Shown piece after piece: positions 1 to 6,855 of a stretch of DNA of 21,475 bases; position 1 is the first letter of the stretch; each line of letters begins with the position of its first letter. Source of the stretch: an uncultured Acidimicrobiaceae bacterium (GTDB lineage: Bacteria > Actinomycetota > Acidimicrobiia > Acidimicrobiales > Microtrichaceae); contig CALMLJ010000244.1 of assembly GCA_937868025.1 (NCBI GenBank), positions 1-21,475 on the forward strand. The letters are read 5' to 3'. The position numbers were made by a program, and so were the translations under genes. Under the pieces are notes generated by a model. That model did not search any database and was not told where the DNA came from. It was given only the letters and a program-made list of their open reading frames with translations.

Positions 1-319
1 GAAGCACCAGATCATCGAGTCGCTCCAGCACGAGTCGTGCGCCCCGCTCGATCTCGGGCCCAAGGACCAGATCCTCGAGATCACCGGGCTGCAGCACCTG
101 CCCACCGCCGACGTGCGTCACATCGGCCGGAGCGGGGTGGCGGCACGAGGATTCCCGACCGAAGCACAGGTGTCGTCGTATACCGTCCGCTTCGGCGAGG
201 AACGACGAGGCAAGTGCTCCGACGTCGTCCTCGTGATCGACGACCCAGACGATGTTGTCGCCGAGCGCCAACCCACCCTCCAAGAGGGCGTCGAGCGTCT
301 GGGATCCACTGGCAGCCAT
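1..319 (-). CDS. Partial RecA/KaiC-like protein (N-terminal part)
   Basis: An open minus-strand frame begins with ATG at 319 and runs off the left edge without a stop, so only the first 106 residues are visible. A GAGG lies 5 nt before the ATG and supports the start. The N-terminus (TLDALLEGGLALGDNIVW, residues 8-25) resembles the opening of KaiC/RecA-superfamily proteins, in which a 'single-site, GG, xGD' stretch precedes the core sheet. No Walker A motif is visible in this part. The gene is divergent from the downstream zinc-finger gene, with about 100 bp between them. The family call is a weak pattern match; the existence of the ORF is better supported than its function. Confidence 0.5.
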   Translation of the reverse strand, partial: MAASGSQTLDALLEGGLALGDNIVWVVDHEDDVGALASSFLAEADGIRRHLCFGRESSCRHPAPADVTHVGGGQVLQPGDLEDLVLGPEIERGARLVLERLDDLVL

Positions 320-422
320 CGAGACCTCGATTCGGTGATATAGCGTTGCTAAATCTAGCCATCCATTGTGTAACTCAGCGTACGGTCGGCCTCGACCCAA
401 TCGTTCAGTGAGGGAGCACACA
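320..422. promoter_or_regulatory. Divergent intergenic region between partial RecA-like gene and DksA/TraR gene
   Basis: About 100 bp separate the two divergent start codons. The stretch is AT-richer than its surroundings around 335-375, as expected of promoters. Toward the plus strand there is a TACGGT at 381-386 and an AGGGAG ribosome-binding site 7 nt before the ATG at 423. I cannot assign -35 elements with confidence. Confidence 0.35.
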
Positions 423-800
423 ATGCAGACGTCCACCGAGCCCACCACCAACCGCGCCGCAACAGCGGCCGCCCGCGCCCAGCTGATGTTGCAGCGCACC
501 GAGCTCCGGGACTCGATGGACCACCGCATGGCAGAAGCATCCACGATGCGTTCGGACGTGAGCGACGGACACGGCGAGACCGAACACCTCGTCGTCGCCG
601 AGCAGCATGACCACGCTGCACGACTCGACGCCATCACACGGGCGGCGCTCGCCGATGTCGACGCGGCCATCGACCGCATCGATTCCGGAACCTATGGGCG
701 TTGCATCGAGTGCGGGGACGAGATTCCCGCGGAACGCCTCGAGATCCTTCCCGCCACGCCCGTGTGCGTTCAGTGTCAGGCCACCCACGAGCGCGCCTGA
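423..800 (+). CDS. DksA/TraR-type C4 zinc-finger protein
   Basis: A 125-residue protein with an N-terminal helical region (about residues 10-95, alternating charged and hydrophobic, probable coiled coil) and a C-terminal C4 zinc finger: C-x2-C, 17 residues, C-x2-C (CIEC ... CVQC). This is the TraR/DksA arrangement, whose members bind the RNA polymerase secondary channel and modulate transcription, often in starvation responses. The ATG at 423 is chosen because AGGGAG lies 7 nt upstream; the in-frame ATG at 366 would add an unlikely basic leader. Actinobacterial proteins of this type are usually annotated only as TraR/DksA zinc-finger proteins, and CarD/RbpA normally dominate RNA polymerase control there, so an exact role is not claimed. 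Confidence 0.88.
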   Translation: MQTSTEPTTNRAATAAARAQLMLQRTELRDSMDHRMAEASTMRSDVSDGHGETEHLVVAEQHDHAARLDAITRAALADVDAAIDRIDSGTYGRCIECGDEIPAERLEILPATPVCVQCQATHERA

Positions 801-815
801 CCCGGATCAGCGGCG

Positions 816-1328
816 GTGCTCTCCGCTCTCCTCGCGATCGCGTCGGGCACTGCAGCCGGGCTGTTCCTGGGCGGCAGTTTCCGGCGCCTGCGCACCCTGC
901 GCCTCCGTCTCGCCTGGGTCGGGGTCGTGGGTCTCGTGGCTGCGGCGACCGGTACCCGCCTCGACAGCGCCGGGACGCTCTCGCTCGCGGTCGAGGCAGT
1001 CGCCACGGTCGCCGTACTTGCCTTCACCATCGCGAACATGCGGCTCGGCGGGATGGTGGTGGTGCTCGCTGGCTTGTGCATCGAACTGGTGCCGACTGAT
1101 CACACCGCCGCCGTCAGCCAGCCGGTGATCAACGTCGGGCTCGCACTCGTCGCCGCATCGGCTCTTCGCTGCCGCACGGTCCGTCGTGAACCGGTGTGTG
1201 ACTACGTCAGCAAGATCGCGCCACTCGGCCAGGGTCCGGTCGACCCGCGCGGACCACGCTCCCACGTCCGGCGCATCGGGTTGCCACGGCACACCGACCA
1301 TGTCGAATCATCTGACGGGGTTCGCTGA
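816..1328 (+). CDS. DUF5317-like integral membrane protein
   Basis: A 170-residue protein starting with GTG, 15 nt after the zinc-finger gene, so probably co-transcribed. It has several hydrophobic segments: about residues 2-18, 32-46, 56-72, 78-92 and 103-115. The segment GGSFRRLRTLRLRLAW after the first helix and the later N-x-R-x-G-G-M resemble DUF5317 proteins, which have no known function. The last 50 residues are hydrophilic and proline/arginine-rich, unlike a membrane protein tail, and an antisense ORF covers the same stretch. The C-terminus may therefore be recently acquired or altered. The ribosome-binding site is weak. Confidence 0.55.
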   Translation: MLSALLAIASGTAAGLFLGGSFRRLRTLRLRLAWVGVVGLVAAATGTRLDSAGTLSLAVEAVATVAVLAFTIANMRLGGMVVVLAGLCIELVPTDHTAAVSQPVINVGLALVAASALRCRTVRREPVCDYVSKIAPLGQGPVDPRGPRSHVRRIGLPRHTDHVESSDGVR

Positions 1329-1377
1329 GTCATCGTTCGCGTTCGAGCCGGCGCCGATGTCGCGACCGCTGTGTCGC

Positions 1378-1497
1378 TCAGAACGTGCTCACGGCAGCGA
1401 GGATGATGATCAGCACAGTGACCGCCACCAGGAGTGCGATCGCCCGACCCGTCGGGTGGACTGGGCGCTGTTGTCCACGACCGCTCCTACTCACCAC
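1378..1497 (-). CDS. Small single-span membrane peptide (39 aa)
   Basis: A short minus-strand ORF overlaps the stop of the upstream globin gene: tandem GTG codons at 1497 and 1494 span its TGA. The product has a basic N-terminal segment (about 20 residues, with RSGRGQQRP) followed by one hydrophobic helix (ALLVAVTVLIIILAAVSTF) that ends the protein. The topology suggests a C-tail-anchored or N-in single-pass peptide. The overlap suggests translational coupling to the globin. Its presence at the end of a globin cluster hints at a membrane partner, but the function is unknown. It could also be chance read-through; the very clean helix ending exactly at the stop argues for a real gene. Confidence 0.45.
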   Translation of the reverse strand: MVSRSGRGQQRPVHPTGRAIALLVAVTVLIIILAAVSTF

Positions 1498-2009
1498 GGG
1501 GTGGCCCCGTCGATCTCCTCGGCCAGATGGGCCCAGCAGGCTGTTTCGCCACCGAGGTCGTGGCGGCCGACCTCGGCGGGCTGAGACGATGCCTCGGCCG
1601 GCGGCTCCCACGACTCGCCGGTGAGGCGTCGCGACAAGACACTGGAGATGCGGGCGGCGTGACTCTTCGCCTGCTCGGCGACCGGGCCTGCCCACCTCCG
1701 GTCGATCGCGTCGGTCCAGAGCGCGTTCCAGCGCCCGAACAACTCGCCGCTGAAGGGAGCGAGGTCGTTGACCGCCTGGTGGGGGCCGAGAATGGTGCCG
1801 GTGTAACTGGCCTCGCCGAACAGGACACGACACCAGTAGTCGATGAGCGTCGGGATGTGTTGGGCCCAGTCGACTTCGGCGACCTCGCCGAAGATCGGAG
1901 CCAGGAGATCGTCGAGCACGATCTCGCGGTAGAACTCCACGACCAGGTCGTGGACATCGGTGCGGTACCGAAGGTCGTGATACGCCGAAGCGGGGGCCAC
2001 GGCGCTCAC
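1491..2009 (-). CDS. Group III truncated hemoglobin with C-terminal extension
   Basis: A 172-residue 2/2 globin. The group III signature is visible: a Tyr in helix B (EFYREI, B10), His at E7 in DWAQHIPTLIDYW with Trp eight residues later (E15), the proximal His in LGPHQAV (F8), and a Trp in helix G (FGRWNALW). Proteins of this family bind O2 and NO; Campylobacter Ctb is induced by nitrosative stress. After the globin fold (about residue 128) come about 45 extra residues (GETACWAHLAEEIDG) not usual for the family. The GTG start at 2009 overlaps the TGA of the upstream regulator by 4 nt. This is the second globin of the same type in the cluster, so a duplication with divergence is likely. Confidence 0.88.
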   Translation of the reverse strand: MSAVAPASAYHDLRYRTDVHDLVVEFYREIVLDDLLAPIFGEVAEVDWAQHIPTLIDYWCRVLFGEASYTGTILGPHQAVNDLAPFSGELFGRWNALWTDAIDRRWAGPVAEQAKSHAARISSVLSRRLTGESWEPPAEASSQPAEVGRHDLGGETACWAHLAEEIDGATPW

Positions 2010-2674
2010 GAGGACGAGCCCACCGGTTCGAGGTGACAGCGGAGCCGACAGTTGGCTCGGCGTGGGTCGTTCGGGACCAGCTCGTCGATGACGATCCCGG
2101 TGGCTGCGTCGCTCACGCCGGTGGCGATGCCGCGATGCATCTCACACACGGTGTCGGGGTCGGTCAGCGCCGTCGACGCGTACGGGCAGGTCGTCAGCGT
2201 GATCTCGATCTTGTCCCCGCGTCGTCGGATCGTGGGCTCGAACCCGTAGACGACCATCTGCTCGAAAACCGCATCCACCGGATCGGCGGCCGCGGTGTCA
2301 CTCAGCCGACGCCGCCGCCCGACCCGCCGCCCGACCTCGAACGGACTGTCACCCGTCCGCACGACCTCGGCAAGCCACCCGGCGAGGCGTTCGTAGGGTC
2401 CGGCCACGCCCCACCGACTGTCGGCGTTGGGATGGAGCACGTAGTTCAGTCGAGGGCGACCCCTTCCCCCAGCGGGCGCCACGGACTCGACGACGAGTTC
2501 GGCGGTGACCAACTGCGCCAGGTGCTGGCGAATGGCGTTGTGGTTCAGACCGAAGTGGTCCGTGAGCTCGGCGACATCCACGGGTTCCGCAGCGTCGGCG
2601 ATGTATCGGAAGATGCCGTGACGCGTCGGGTCGCCGAGCGCCTTCGCCTGAACTTGGAGATCAACCACCGCCAC
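2006..2674 (-). CDS. SufR-like (COG2345) ArsR-family regulator with cysteine cluster
   Basis: A 222-residue winged-helix repressor-type protein. The N-terminal DNA-binding domain covers about residues 5-80 (ALGDPTRHGIFRYI, LTDHFGLNHNAIRQHLAQL, then the wing GGRGRPRLNYVL). The C-terminal part carries the family's cysteine signature: CPY, then C 13 residues on in CEMHRGI, then two more Cys near the end (NCRLRCHL). In SufR these cysteines hold an iron-sulfur cluster that senses redox state, iron or NO. I chose the GTG at 2674 because AAAGG lies about 8 nt upstream and the protein then begins just before the conserved fold; an ATG at 2731 would add 19 unlikely residues. It overlaps the downstream globin by GTGA. 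No suf genes are in view, so its target is probably the globin operon itself. Confidence 0.82.
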   Translation of the reverse strand: MAVVDLQVQAKALGDPTRHGIFRYIADAAEPVDVAELTDHFGLNHNAIRQHLAQLVTAELVVESVAPAGGRGRPRLNYVLHPNADSRWGVAGPYERLAGWLAEVVRTGDSPFEVGRRVGRRRRLSDTAAADPVDAVFEQMVVYGFEPTIRRRGDKIEITLTTCPYASTALTDPDTVCEMHRGIATGVSDAATGIVIDELVPNDPRRANCRLRCHLEPVGSSS

Positions 2675-2740
2675 GCCGACAACCTTTCGCGGGTATGTCC
2701 ACAGTCCACCGGAAAATCGTGGAGCCCGCAACGATCGCCA
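2675..2740 (-). promoter_or_regulatory. Intergenic gap upstream of the SufR-like gene
   Basis: The only real gap (66 bp) inside the globin cluster, AT-richer than its surroundings. It contains a 6-bp direct repeat GTCCAC-a-GTCCAC (plus strand, 2697-2709), a possible binding site for the regulator encoded just downstream. No inverted repeat or clear -35/-10 pair was found, so an internal promoter is only possible. Confidence 0.25.
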
Positions 2741-3172
2741 TCACGCACCCGCACCCGACGGACCGACCGGCGCACCGATCAGTTGGCCGCTGTGAACTCG
2801 AGCAACGTTCCGGGCGAGGATCTTCATCGTCTCCGCGTACTCCCCCTGCCACCCGTCATCGACTGTTTCCTCGAACAGTTCGAGCCACCTCTCGAAGTGG
2901 GCTGCGGTGAACGGCGCCCGTTCGTGCACGGCGCGATGTTTGGCGAACGGGTTTCCCTGATATCCCGGCGTTCCGAACAGTGCCCGACACCAGAACGCAC
3001 TCAGCTTCGGTAGATGCTCGCTCCAATCGACCCGGGCGACGTCGTTGAACACCGGGCCGAGGAGCTCGTCCTGCGCCACCGCTCCATAGAAGATCCGAAC
3101 GACGTCGCCCACCGCCTCCGGCGAGCACACATCGGGACGCGAACCCTTGTCGTTCCGCACTGGCGCACTCAC
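2741..3172 (-). CDS. Group III truncated hemoglobin
   Basis: A 143-residue 2/2 globin of the usual family length. The group III pattern is present: Tyr B10 in RIFYGAV, His E7 in DWSEHLPKLSAFW with Trp exactly eight residues on (E15), proximal His F8 in FAKHRAVHE, and Trp G8 in FERWLELF. It shares the same framework as the second globin in this cluster but lacks that protein's C-terminal extension. The GTG start at 3172 overlaps the stop of the upstream membrane protein by GTGA. Expected role: binding of O2 or NO, or redox chemistry near the membrane, in the cytoplasm. Substrate cannot be told from sequence. Confidence 0.9.
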   Translation of the reverse strand: MSAPVRNDKGSRPDVCSPEAVGDVVRIFYGAVAQDELLGPVFNDVARVDWSEHLPKLSAFWCRALFGTPGYQGNPFAKHRAVHERAPFTAAHFERWLELFEETVDDGWQGEYAETMKILARNVARVHSGQLIGAPVGPSGAGA

Positions 3173-3567
3173 GGCGACTCAGGTGAGGGGTTGCCGACGG
3201 CGGCGCGTTCGCGTTCGTCCCGGCCGACCACCACCAGGGCTCCGACCATCGCCCCGAAACCGAGTCCGCCCCAGAACCCGGTGAACACCCCCAGGAAGAC
3301 CGAACCAGCGTCATCGAGCCCGATCCACGTTCCGAGCAGGCCGACGAACACGGTGAAGAGGAGAAAGCCGACAACGGCGCCGCCGGCTGCGGCCCGCCCG
3401 ACGCCGGCCTCGAGGAGTGCATCGGGGTTGAAGGTTCGCTGCTGCCCCACGTGAACGTGCTTGGACCGCTGGACGCTCTCCGTCAAGGCCCCGGCGCCGA
3501 GCGTGGGCGTGGGCGTGGGCGTGGAATCGGGAATGGCTTGCACGATCGGATCGAGCAGATCGGTCAT
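3169..3567 (-). CDS. Two-helix membrane protein heading the globin cluster
   Basis: A 132-residue protein with no recognised family. The ATG at 3567 has TGAGGG 4-5 nt upstream. The N-terminal 45 residues are hydrophilic with a PTPTPT run. The segment FNPDALLEAGVGRAAAGGAVVGFLLFTVFVGLLGTWIG gives a first helix and GSVFLGVFTGFWGGLGFGAMVGALVVVG a second, both glycine-rich like glycine-zipper or general-stress (Gls/YflT-like) membrane proteins. The C-terminus is short and charged. It is the first gene after the palindrome at 3579-3602 and is probably translated together with the globin that overlaps it. It may anchor or recruit the globin; that is inference. Confidence 0.7.
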   Translation of the reverse strand: MTDLLDPIVQAIPDSTPTPTPTLGAGALTESVQRSKHVHVGQQRTFNPDALLEAGVGRAAAGGAVVGFLLFTVFVGLLGTWIGLDDAGSVFLGVFTGFWGGLGFGAMVGALVVVGRDERERAAVGNPSPESP

Positions 3568-3578
3568 CGGACCCTCAT

Positions 3579-3602
3579 TTCTTCTAACAGGTGCTAGAAG
3601 AA
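3579..3602. promoter_or_regulatory. Perfect inverted repeat, candidate MarR operator
   Basis: TTCTTCTA and TAGAAGAA form perfect 8-bp arms around an 8-bp spacer. The repeat is 12 bp upstream of the membrane-protein ATG at 3567 and ends 25 bp before the marR-type stop at 3628. It is one of the few AT-rich spots here. Size and symmetry suit a dimeric winged-helix regulator. A TATTCT on the minus strand, partly overlapping the repeat, could be the -10 of the globin cluster, so a bound repressor would block it. Confidence 0.5.
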
Positions 3603-3627
3603 TACCACTCTGCGGAGAGACGCACGA

Positions 3628-4059
3628 TCACTCGGTCGGGAGCCGACGCCAGAGACCGGCGAGGGCCGCACCAGTTCTCGAGAGCTCTTCGAGATGGGCC
3701 GCCCCGAGCGCCTGCAACTTGCGCTCACCGGCATCGGTGAGACGGACGCGCACGACTCGATGGTCCTCGTCATCGCCAGCACGCTCCACCAGACCGGCCG
3801 CTTCGGCACGGTCGACGAGCTCGACCGCGCTGTGGTGGCGCAACAGCAGGTGCCCCGCGATGTCGGACACGCTCGAGGGACCGCGATGCCCTCTGATGGC
3901 AAGGAGGAGCTGATGCTGTGACGGCGTGATGTCGGCAGCCTTGGCGCACTCCTCACTCCAGCGGAGGAACCGGCGCAGGCCATCGCGAAACTCGAGCAGC
4001 GCCTCGAAGTCGGCGGTCTCGAGCTCGCGGTCACCTGATGGACGATCGACTGGATTCAT
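3628..4059 (-). CDS. MarR-family transcriptional regulator
   Basis: A 143-residue regulator. The winged helix-turn-helix is clear: ITPSQHQLLLAIRGH (helix 2), SVSDIAGHLLLRHHSAVELVDRAEAAGLVERAGDDEDHRVVRVRLTDAGE (recognition helix and wing with the DxxDxR signature), flanked by dimerisation helices. Members bind palindromic operators and respond to small aromatic ligands or oxidants. I chose ATG 4059 because the upstream ATG (4101) lies beyond the divergent ClC start. A TAGGAT hexamer on the minus strand at 4076-4071 is a good -10 candidate. The gene ends just before the inverted repeat at 3579-3602, making the globin cluster a likely target, and diverges from the ClC gene, a second possible target. 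Confidence 0.88.
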   Translation of the reverse strand: MNPVDRPSGDRELETADFEALLEFRDGLRRFLRWSEECAKAADITPSQHQLLLAIRGHRGPSSVSDIAGHLLLRHHSAVELVDRAEAAGLVERAGDDEDHRVVRVRLTDAGERKLQALGAAHLEELSRTGAALAGLWRRLPTE

Positions 4060-4070
4060 ATCGTGTTCCG

Positions 4071-4080
4071 ATCCTATCGT
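4071..4080. promoter_or_regulatory. Overlapping divergent -10 elements (marR / clc)
   Basis: The 10 bp ATCCTATCGT contain TATCGT for the plus strand (4075-4080), 6 nt before the ClC ATG at 4087, and TAGGAT for the minus strand (4076-4071), 11 nt before the marR ATG. The shared hexamer region suggests that both promoters compete or are regulated together. The ClC transcript would be leaderless. No convincing -35 boxes were seen. Confidence 0.4.
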
Positions 4081-4086
4081 GGGACG

Positions 4087-5835
4087 ATGGATAGTTCGCA
4101 AGCGCCCAAGCGCATGATGCTGCTCTCACTGATCGCCGCCGGGCTGGGCTTGGCCAGCGGCGGTGCAGCATGGATCCTGCTGCACCTGATCGCAGCGATC
4201 ACGAACCTGGCCGTGTTCGGTCGCTTCGGGTTCCACCCGCCCTCCTTCTCGACGCTCGCGCCGAGCCCGCGCATCGTGATCGTCGCCGTGGTCGGCGCCC
4301 TCATCATCAGCTGCCTCGCCAAGTGGGCACCGGTCATCCGCGGCCACGGCATCCCTGAGGCGATGGAGGCGGTGCTCACCAAAGAGAGCCGGATCGCACC
4401 ACGGACCGCGATCGCCAAGCCGATCTCGGCCGCGGTCGCCATTGGTTCGTCGGCACCGTTCGGTGCCGAGGGTCCGATCATCGTGACCGGCGGCGCCATC
4501 GGCTCGCTCACCGGCCAACTGCTCCGGGTGTCTCCTTCGGAGCGGAAGATCCTGCTCGCCTGCGGAGCCGCCGCCGGCATGTCCGCCACATTCGGGGCGC
4601 CCCTTGCCGCAGTCGTCCTGGCGGTCGAGCTCTTGCTGTTCGAGTTCTCGGCCCGAGCGCTCATCCCTCTCGTGGTGGCGACGAGCGTCGCCGGCGGCGT
4701 CCATGCCGCCCTCTACTCGTCGGGTCCCCTGTTCAGCGTCCCGGCCCGCAGCTACTCCGGCCTGGGAGCACTTCCGGCGTTCGCCATCCTGGGGATCGCG
4801 GCCGGACTCCTCGGGGTCGTGATCACCCGTGGCCTGTTCACGGTGGAGTCGCTGTACCGGCGGCTCCCCGTCAGCGAGTTCTGGCACCCAGTGATCGGCG
4901 CGGCAGCGTTCGCCTGCGTCGGGCTCATCGAGCCACGTGCCCTCGGGGTCGGCTACGACGCCATCGACGACGTGCTCAACAGCCGCCTCGCGCTCGGCAC
5001 CGTCGCCGTGCTCGGTGCGGTCAAACTCGTCGCCTGGTGGCTCGCGCTCGGCTCGGGAACCTCCGGCGGCACACTCGCTCCGATCCTGCTCATCAGCGCG
5101 TCGGCCGGCACACTGGTCGGCGCAGGGCTGAACCAGCTGATCCCCGGAGCCCACGTCTCGGTGGGCGCCTTTGCCGTCGTCGCGATGGCAGCAACGTTCG
5201 GCGCCTCGACGCGAGCCACGTTCACCGCCATCGTGTTCGTCTTCGAACTCACTCGCGACTATCAGATCGTCCTGCCACTGATGCTCGCGACCGTGATCGC
5301 CGACCTCGTGTTCAGCGCGCTGAGCGACGACAGCATCATGACCGAGAAGCTCACGCGTCGAGGCCTCCGCATCGGCCGTCACTACGGCATCGATCCCATG
5401 ACCACCGCACGGATTGGGACGATCATGACCCCCGACGTGGCCACGCTCACCCACGACCTCACGATCTCCCATGCCCGCGACCTGTTCCTCACCAAGGGTC
5501 ACGGGGCCTATCCCGTCGTCGATGACACTGGTGCGCTGCTCGGGATGATCGGCCGACGCGAACTCCTGAGTGGCGACCTCGACCCCACGTCGTCGATCTC
5601 GGCCATCACGACCAGCGAGGTACTCAGCGTTGGTCCCGGCGATCACGCCATCGACGCGTTGCACCTGATGGTCGACGAACACGTTGAACACATCTTGGTG
5701 CTCGATGCCGGTCGTCTCGTCGGGATCTGCACCCGAACCGACCTGTTGAAGGTCCGCCGAGAGCAGCGCGGCCTCGAGCAACTCCAGCCGGGCATCCTCG
5801 GTTCCCGCGGCGGGGAAAGCGTCTTCTCACGATGA
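4087..5835 (+). CDS. ClC-family chloride channel/antiporter with two CBS domains
   Basis: A 582-residue membrane protein with about ten hydrophobic segments, then a cytoplasmic pair of CBS domains. ClC selectivity motifs are visible: GHGIPE (about residue 86; usual form GSGIP, so Ser is replaced by His), GAEGPI (126-131, with the gating glutamate at 128) and GSGTSGGTLAP (322 onward). CBS1 is about 440-495 (IMTPDVATLTHDLTISHARDLF) and CBS2 about 505-560. ClC proteins conduct or exchange Cl-, and some prefer nitrate or fluoride. The loss of the central Ser, which sets Cl-/NO3- preference in the family, makes chloride selectivity uncertain. Start: ATG 4087, 6 nt after TATCGT; GTG 4063 is in frame but overlaps the divergent promoter. 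Confidence 0.9.
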   Translation: MDSSQAPKRMMLLSLIAAGLGLASGGAAWILLHLIAAITNLAVFGRFGFHPPSFSTLAPSPRIVIVAVVGALIISCLAKWAPVIRGHGIPEAMEAVLTKESRIAPRTAIAKPISAAVAIGSSAPFGAEGPIIVTGGAIGSLTGQLLRVSPSERKILLACGAAAGMSATFGAPLAAVVLAVELLLFEFSARALIPLVVATSVAGGVHAALYSSGPLFSVPARSYSGLGALPAFAILGIAAGLLGVVITRGLFTVESLYRRLPVSEFWHPVIGAAAFACVGLIEPRALGVGYDAIDDVLNSRLALGTVAVLGAVKLVAWWLALGSGTSGGTLAPILLISASAGTLVGAGLNQLIPGAHVSVGAFAVVAMAATFGASTRATFTAIVFVFELTRDYQIVLPLMLATVIADLVFSALSDDSIMTEKLTRRGLRIGRHYGIDPMTTARIGTIMTPDVATLTHDLTISHARDLFLTKGHGAYPVVDDTGALLGMIGRRELLSGDLDPTSSISAITTSEVLSVGPGDHAIDALHLMVDEHVEHILVLDAGRLVGICTRTDLLKVRREQRGLEQLQPGILGSRGGESVFSR

Positions 5836-5975
5836 GATTCGATGTAGGTGGTTCGACGCGACCAGTGCCGTAGAGCAATGAAGCGAAATCGAAGAAGCGG
5901 TGACACCGGACCACCTCCGGCAGATTCGCTCGATCATCACACGGCCCGACTTGTCGAGGCGAAGTGGGCCGCGCG

Positions 5976-5981
5976 TACTGT
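5976..5981 (+). promoter_or_regulatory. TANNNT -10 for HPP gene
   Basis: TACTGT ends 7 nt before the ATG at 5989 and there is no Shine-Dalgarno in between, consistent with a leaderless or near-leaderless transcript. A TTGTCG at 19 bp upstream is a possible -35 with long spacing. Confidence 0.4.
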
Positions 5982-5988
5982 CGCCGCC

Positions 5989-6720
5989 ATGACGAATACG
6001 ACATGGCCGATGCGGACCCAAGCGGCGATGCGTTGGCTCGGGTTGGAGCTCGATGAAGTCAGCTTCAAGGAGAAGGCGGTCTCCGGCATCGGAGGTGTCG
6101 TTTCGATCGTGCTCCTCATCGAGATCACGACCCACTTGGTGGGGGCCGACCACGCTCCCTTGATCGTCGCGTCGATGGGAGCCAGCGCCGTGTTGCTGTT
6201 CGCTGTGCCCCACGGCCAACTCTCCCAACCCTGGCCCGTCGTCGCCGGGCACGTCACCTGCGCAGCGATCGGAGTCGCATCGGCACGACTCATCGAGAGT
6301 CCGGCCGTCGCCGCGGGGTGTGCCGTCGGCATCTCGATCCTCGCAATGCACCAGTTCAAATTCATCCACCCACCGGCGGGCGCCACCGCGCTCACGGCCG
6401 TCATCGGCGGCCCGACTGTCACATCCATGGGCTACGGCTTCGTCTGGCGACCGGTCCTGATCAATGCGATCGTCATGGTCACAGTCGCCGTGGCGTTCAA
6501 CGCCCCGTTTCGCTGGCGCCGGTACCCAACAGCCCTCGCACACAGCCACCAGCAATCGGCGGCGGACCCATCGCACGCCGCCGTCGTCGCAGCCCTGCGC
6601 CGCTTTGACTCATTCATCGACATCAGCGAGGACGACCTCCTCGAACTCTGTCGCCTCGTACAAGTCCACTCGCCGACGCTCGAAGGAGCGAGCGACGGAA
6701 TCGCGTCACGGCCCGACTGA
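5989..6720 (+). CDS. HPP-family integral membrane protein
   Basis: A 243-residue membrane protein with about five hydrophobic segments (about residues 29-50, 56-72, 82-100, 105-122, 155-175). It matches the HPP family along its length: SMGASAVLLFAVPHGQLSQPWPVVAGH, and the name-giving IHPPAGATAL with HPP at 127-129. Plant chloroplast HPP proteins transport nitrite; bacterial ones are uncharacterised. The last 45 residues (AALRRFDSFIDISEDDLLELCRLVQ) look like the linker that joins HPP to CBS domains in longer homologues, but no CBS follows, so the protein is either a short form or truncated. It follows the ClC gene by 153 bp but has its own -10. The ORF could open further upstream, but the ATG at 5989 fits both family and promoter. 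Confidence 0.87.
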   Translation: MTNTTWPMRTQAAMRWLGLELDEVSFKEKAVSGIGGVVSIVLLIEITTHLVGADHAPLIVASMGASAVLLFAVPHGQLSQPWPVVAGHVTCAAIGVASARLIESPAVAAGCAVGISILAMHQFKFIHPPAGATALTAVIGGPTVTSMGYGFVWRPVLINAIVMVTVAVAFNAPFRWRRYPTALAHSHQQSAADPSHAAVVAALRRFDSFIDISEDDLLELCRLVQVHSPTLEGASDGIASRPD

Positions 6721-6819
6721 ACGTCGACGGGTCATTGACGACGACGCCGCAACGGGCCGTCGGGATGACAGTTCACGATCGGCGCTTCGGCAGTATCGGA
6801 TCGAACCGCCCGACTGCTT

Positions 6820-6845
6820 GCAACACATGGGGAGGGCCGTGCGTC
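6820..6845 (+). promoter_or_regulatory. Possible ECF-type promoter upstream of the ECF sigma gene
   Basis: GCAAC (6820-6824), 17 nt, then CGTC (6842-6845) resembles the AAC / CGTC pattern of ECF-dependent, often autoregulated, promoters. If used, the transcript would start about 6850, leaving little leader for the ATG at 6856 and favouring the ATG at 6898. The match is short and could be chance. Confidence 0.25.
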
Positions 6846-6855
6846 TGAGGTTGTA

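Noticed and set aside
807..1301. Minus-strand ORF whose first 38 residues (from ATG 1301) look protein-like (GVPWQPDAP, WSARVDRTLAEWRDLAD)
   Set aside because: The rest turns into low-complexity antisense of the DUF5317-like gene, there is no ribosome-binding site, and the plus-strand gene has clear membrane helices. It may be a gene remnant, but I cannot support it.
2033..3013. 326-residue plus-strand ORF opposite the SufR-like and globin genes
   Set aside because: Antisense shadow; the minus-strand genes have family signatures and 4-nt overlaps.
3508..3522. Short GGGCGT tandem repeat
   Set aside because: It encodes the PTPTPT run of the membrane protein; too short to count as a structural repeat.
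4126..5781. 551-residue minus-strand ORF opposite the ClC gene
   Set aside because: Composition is Asp/Glu/Arg/Gly/His-rich nonsense typical of antisense of GC-rich membrane genes; the plus strand has all ClC motifs.
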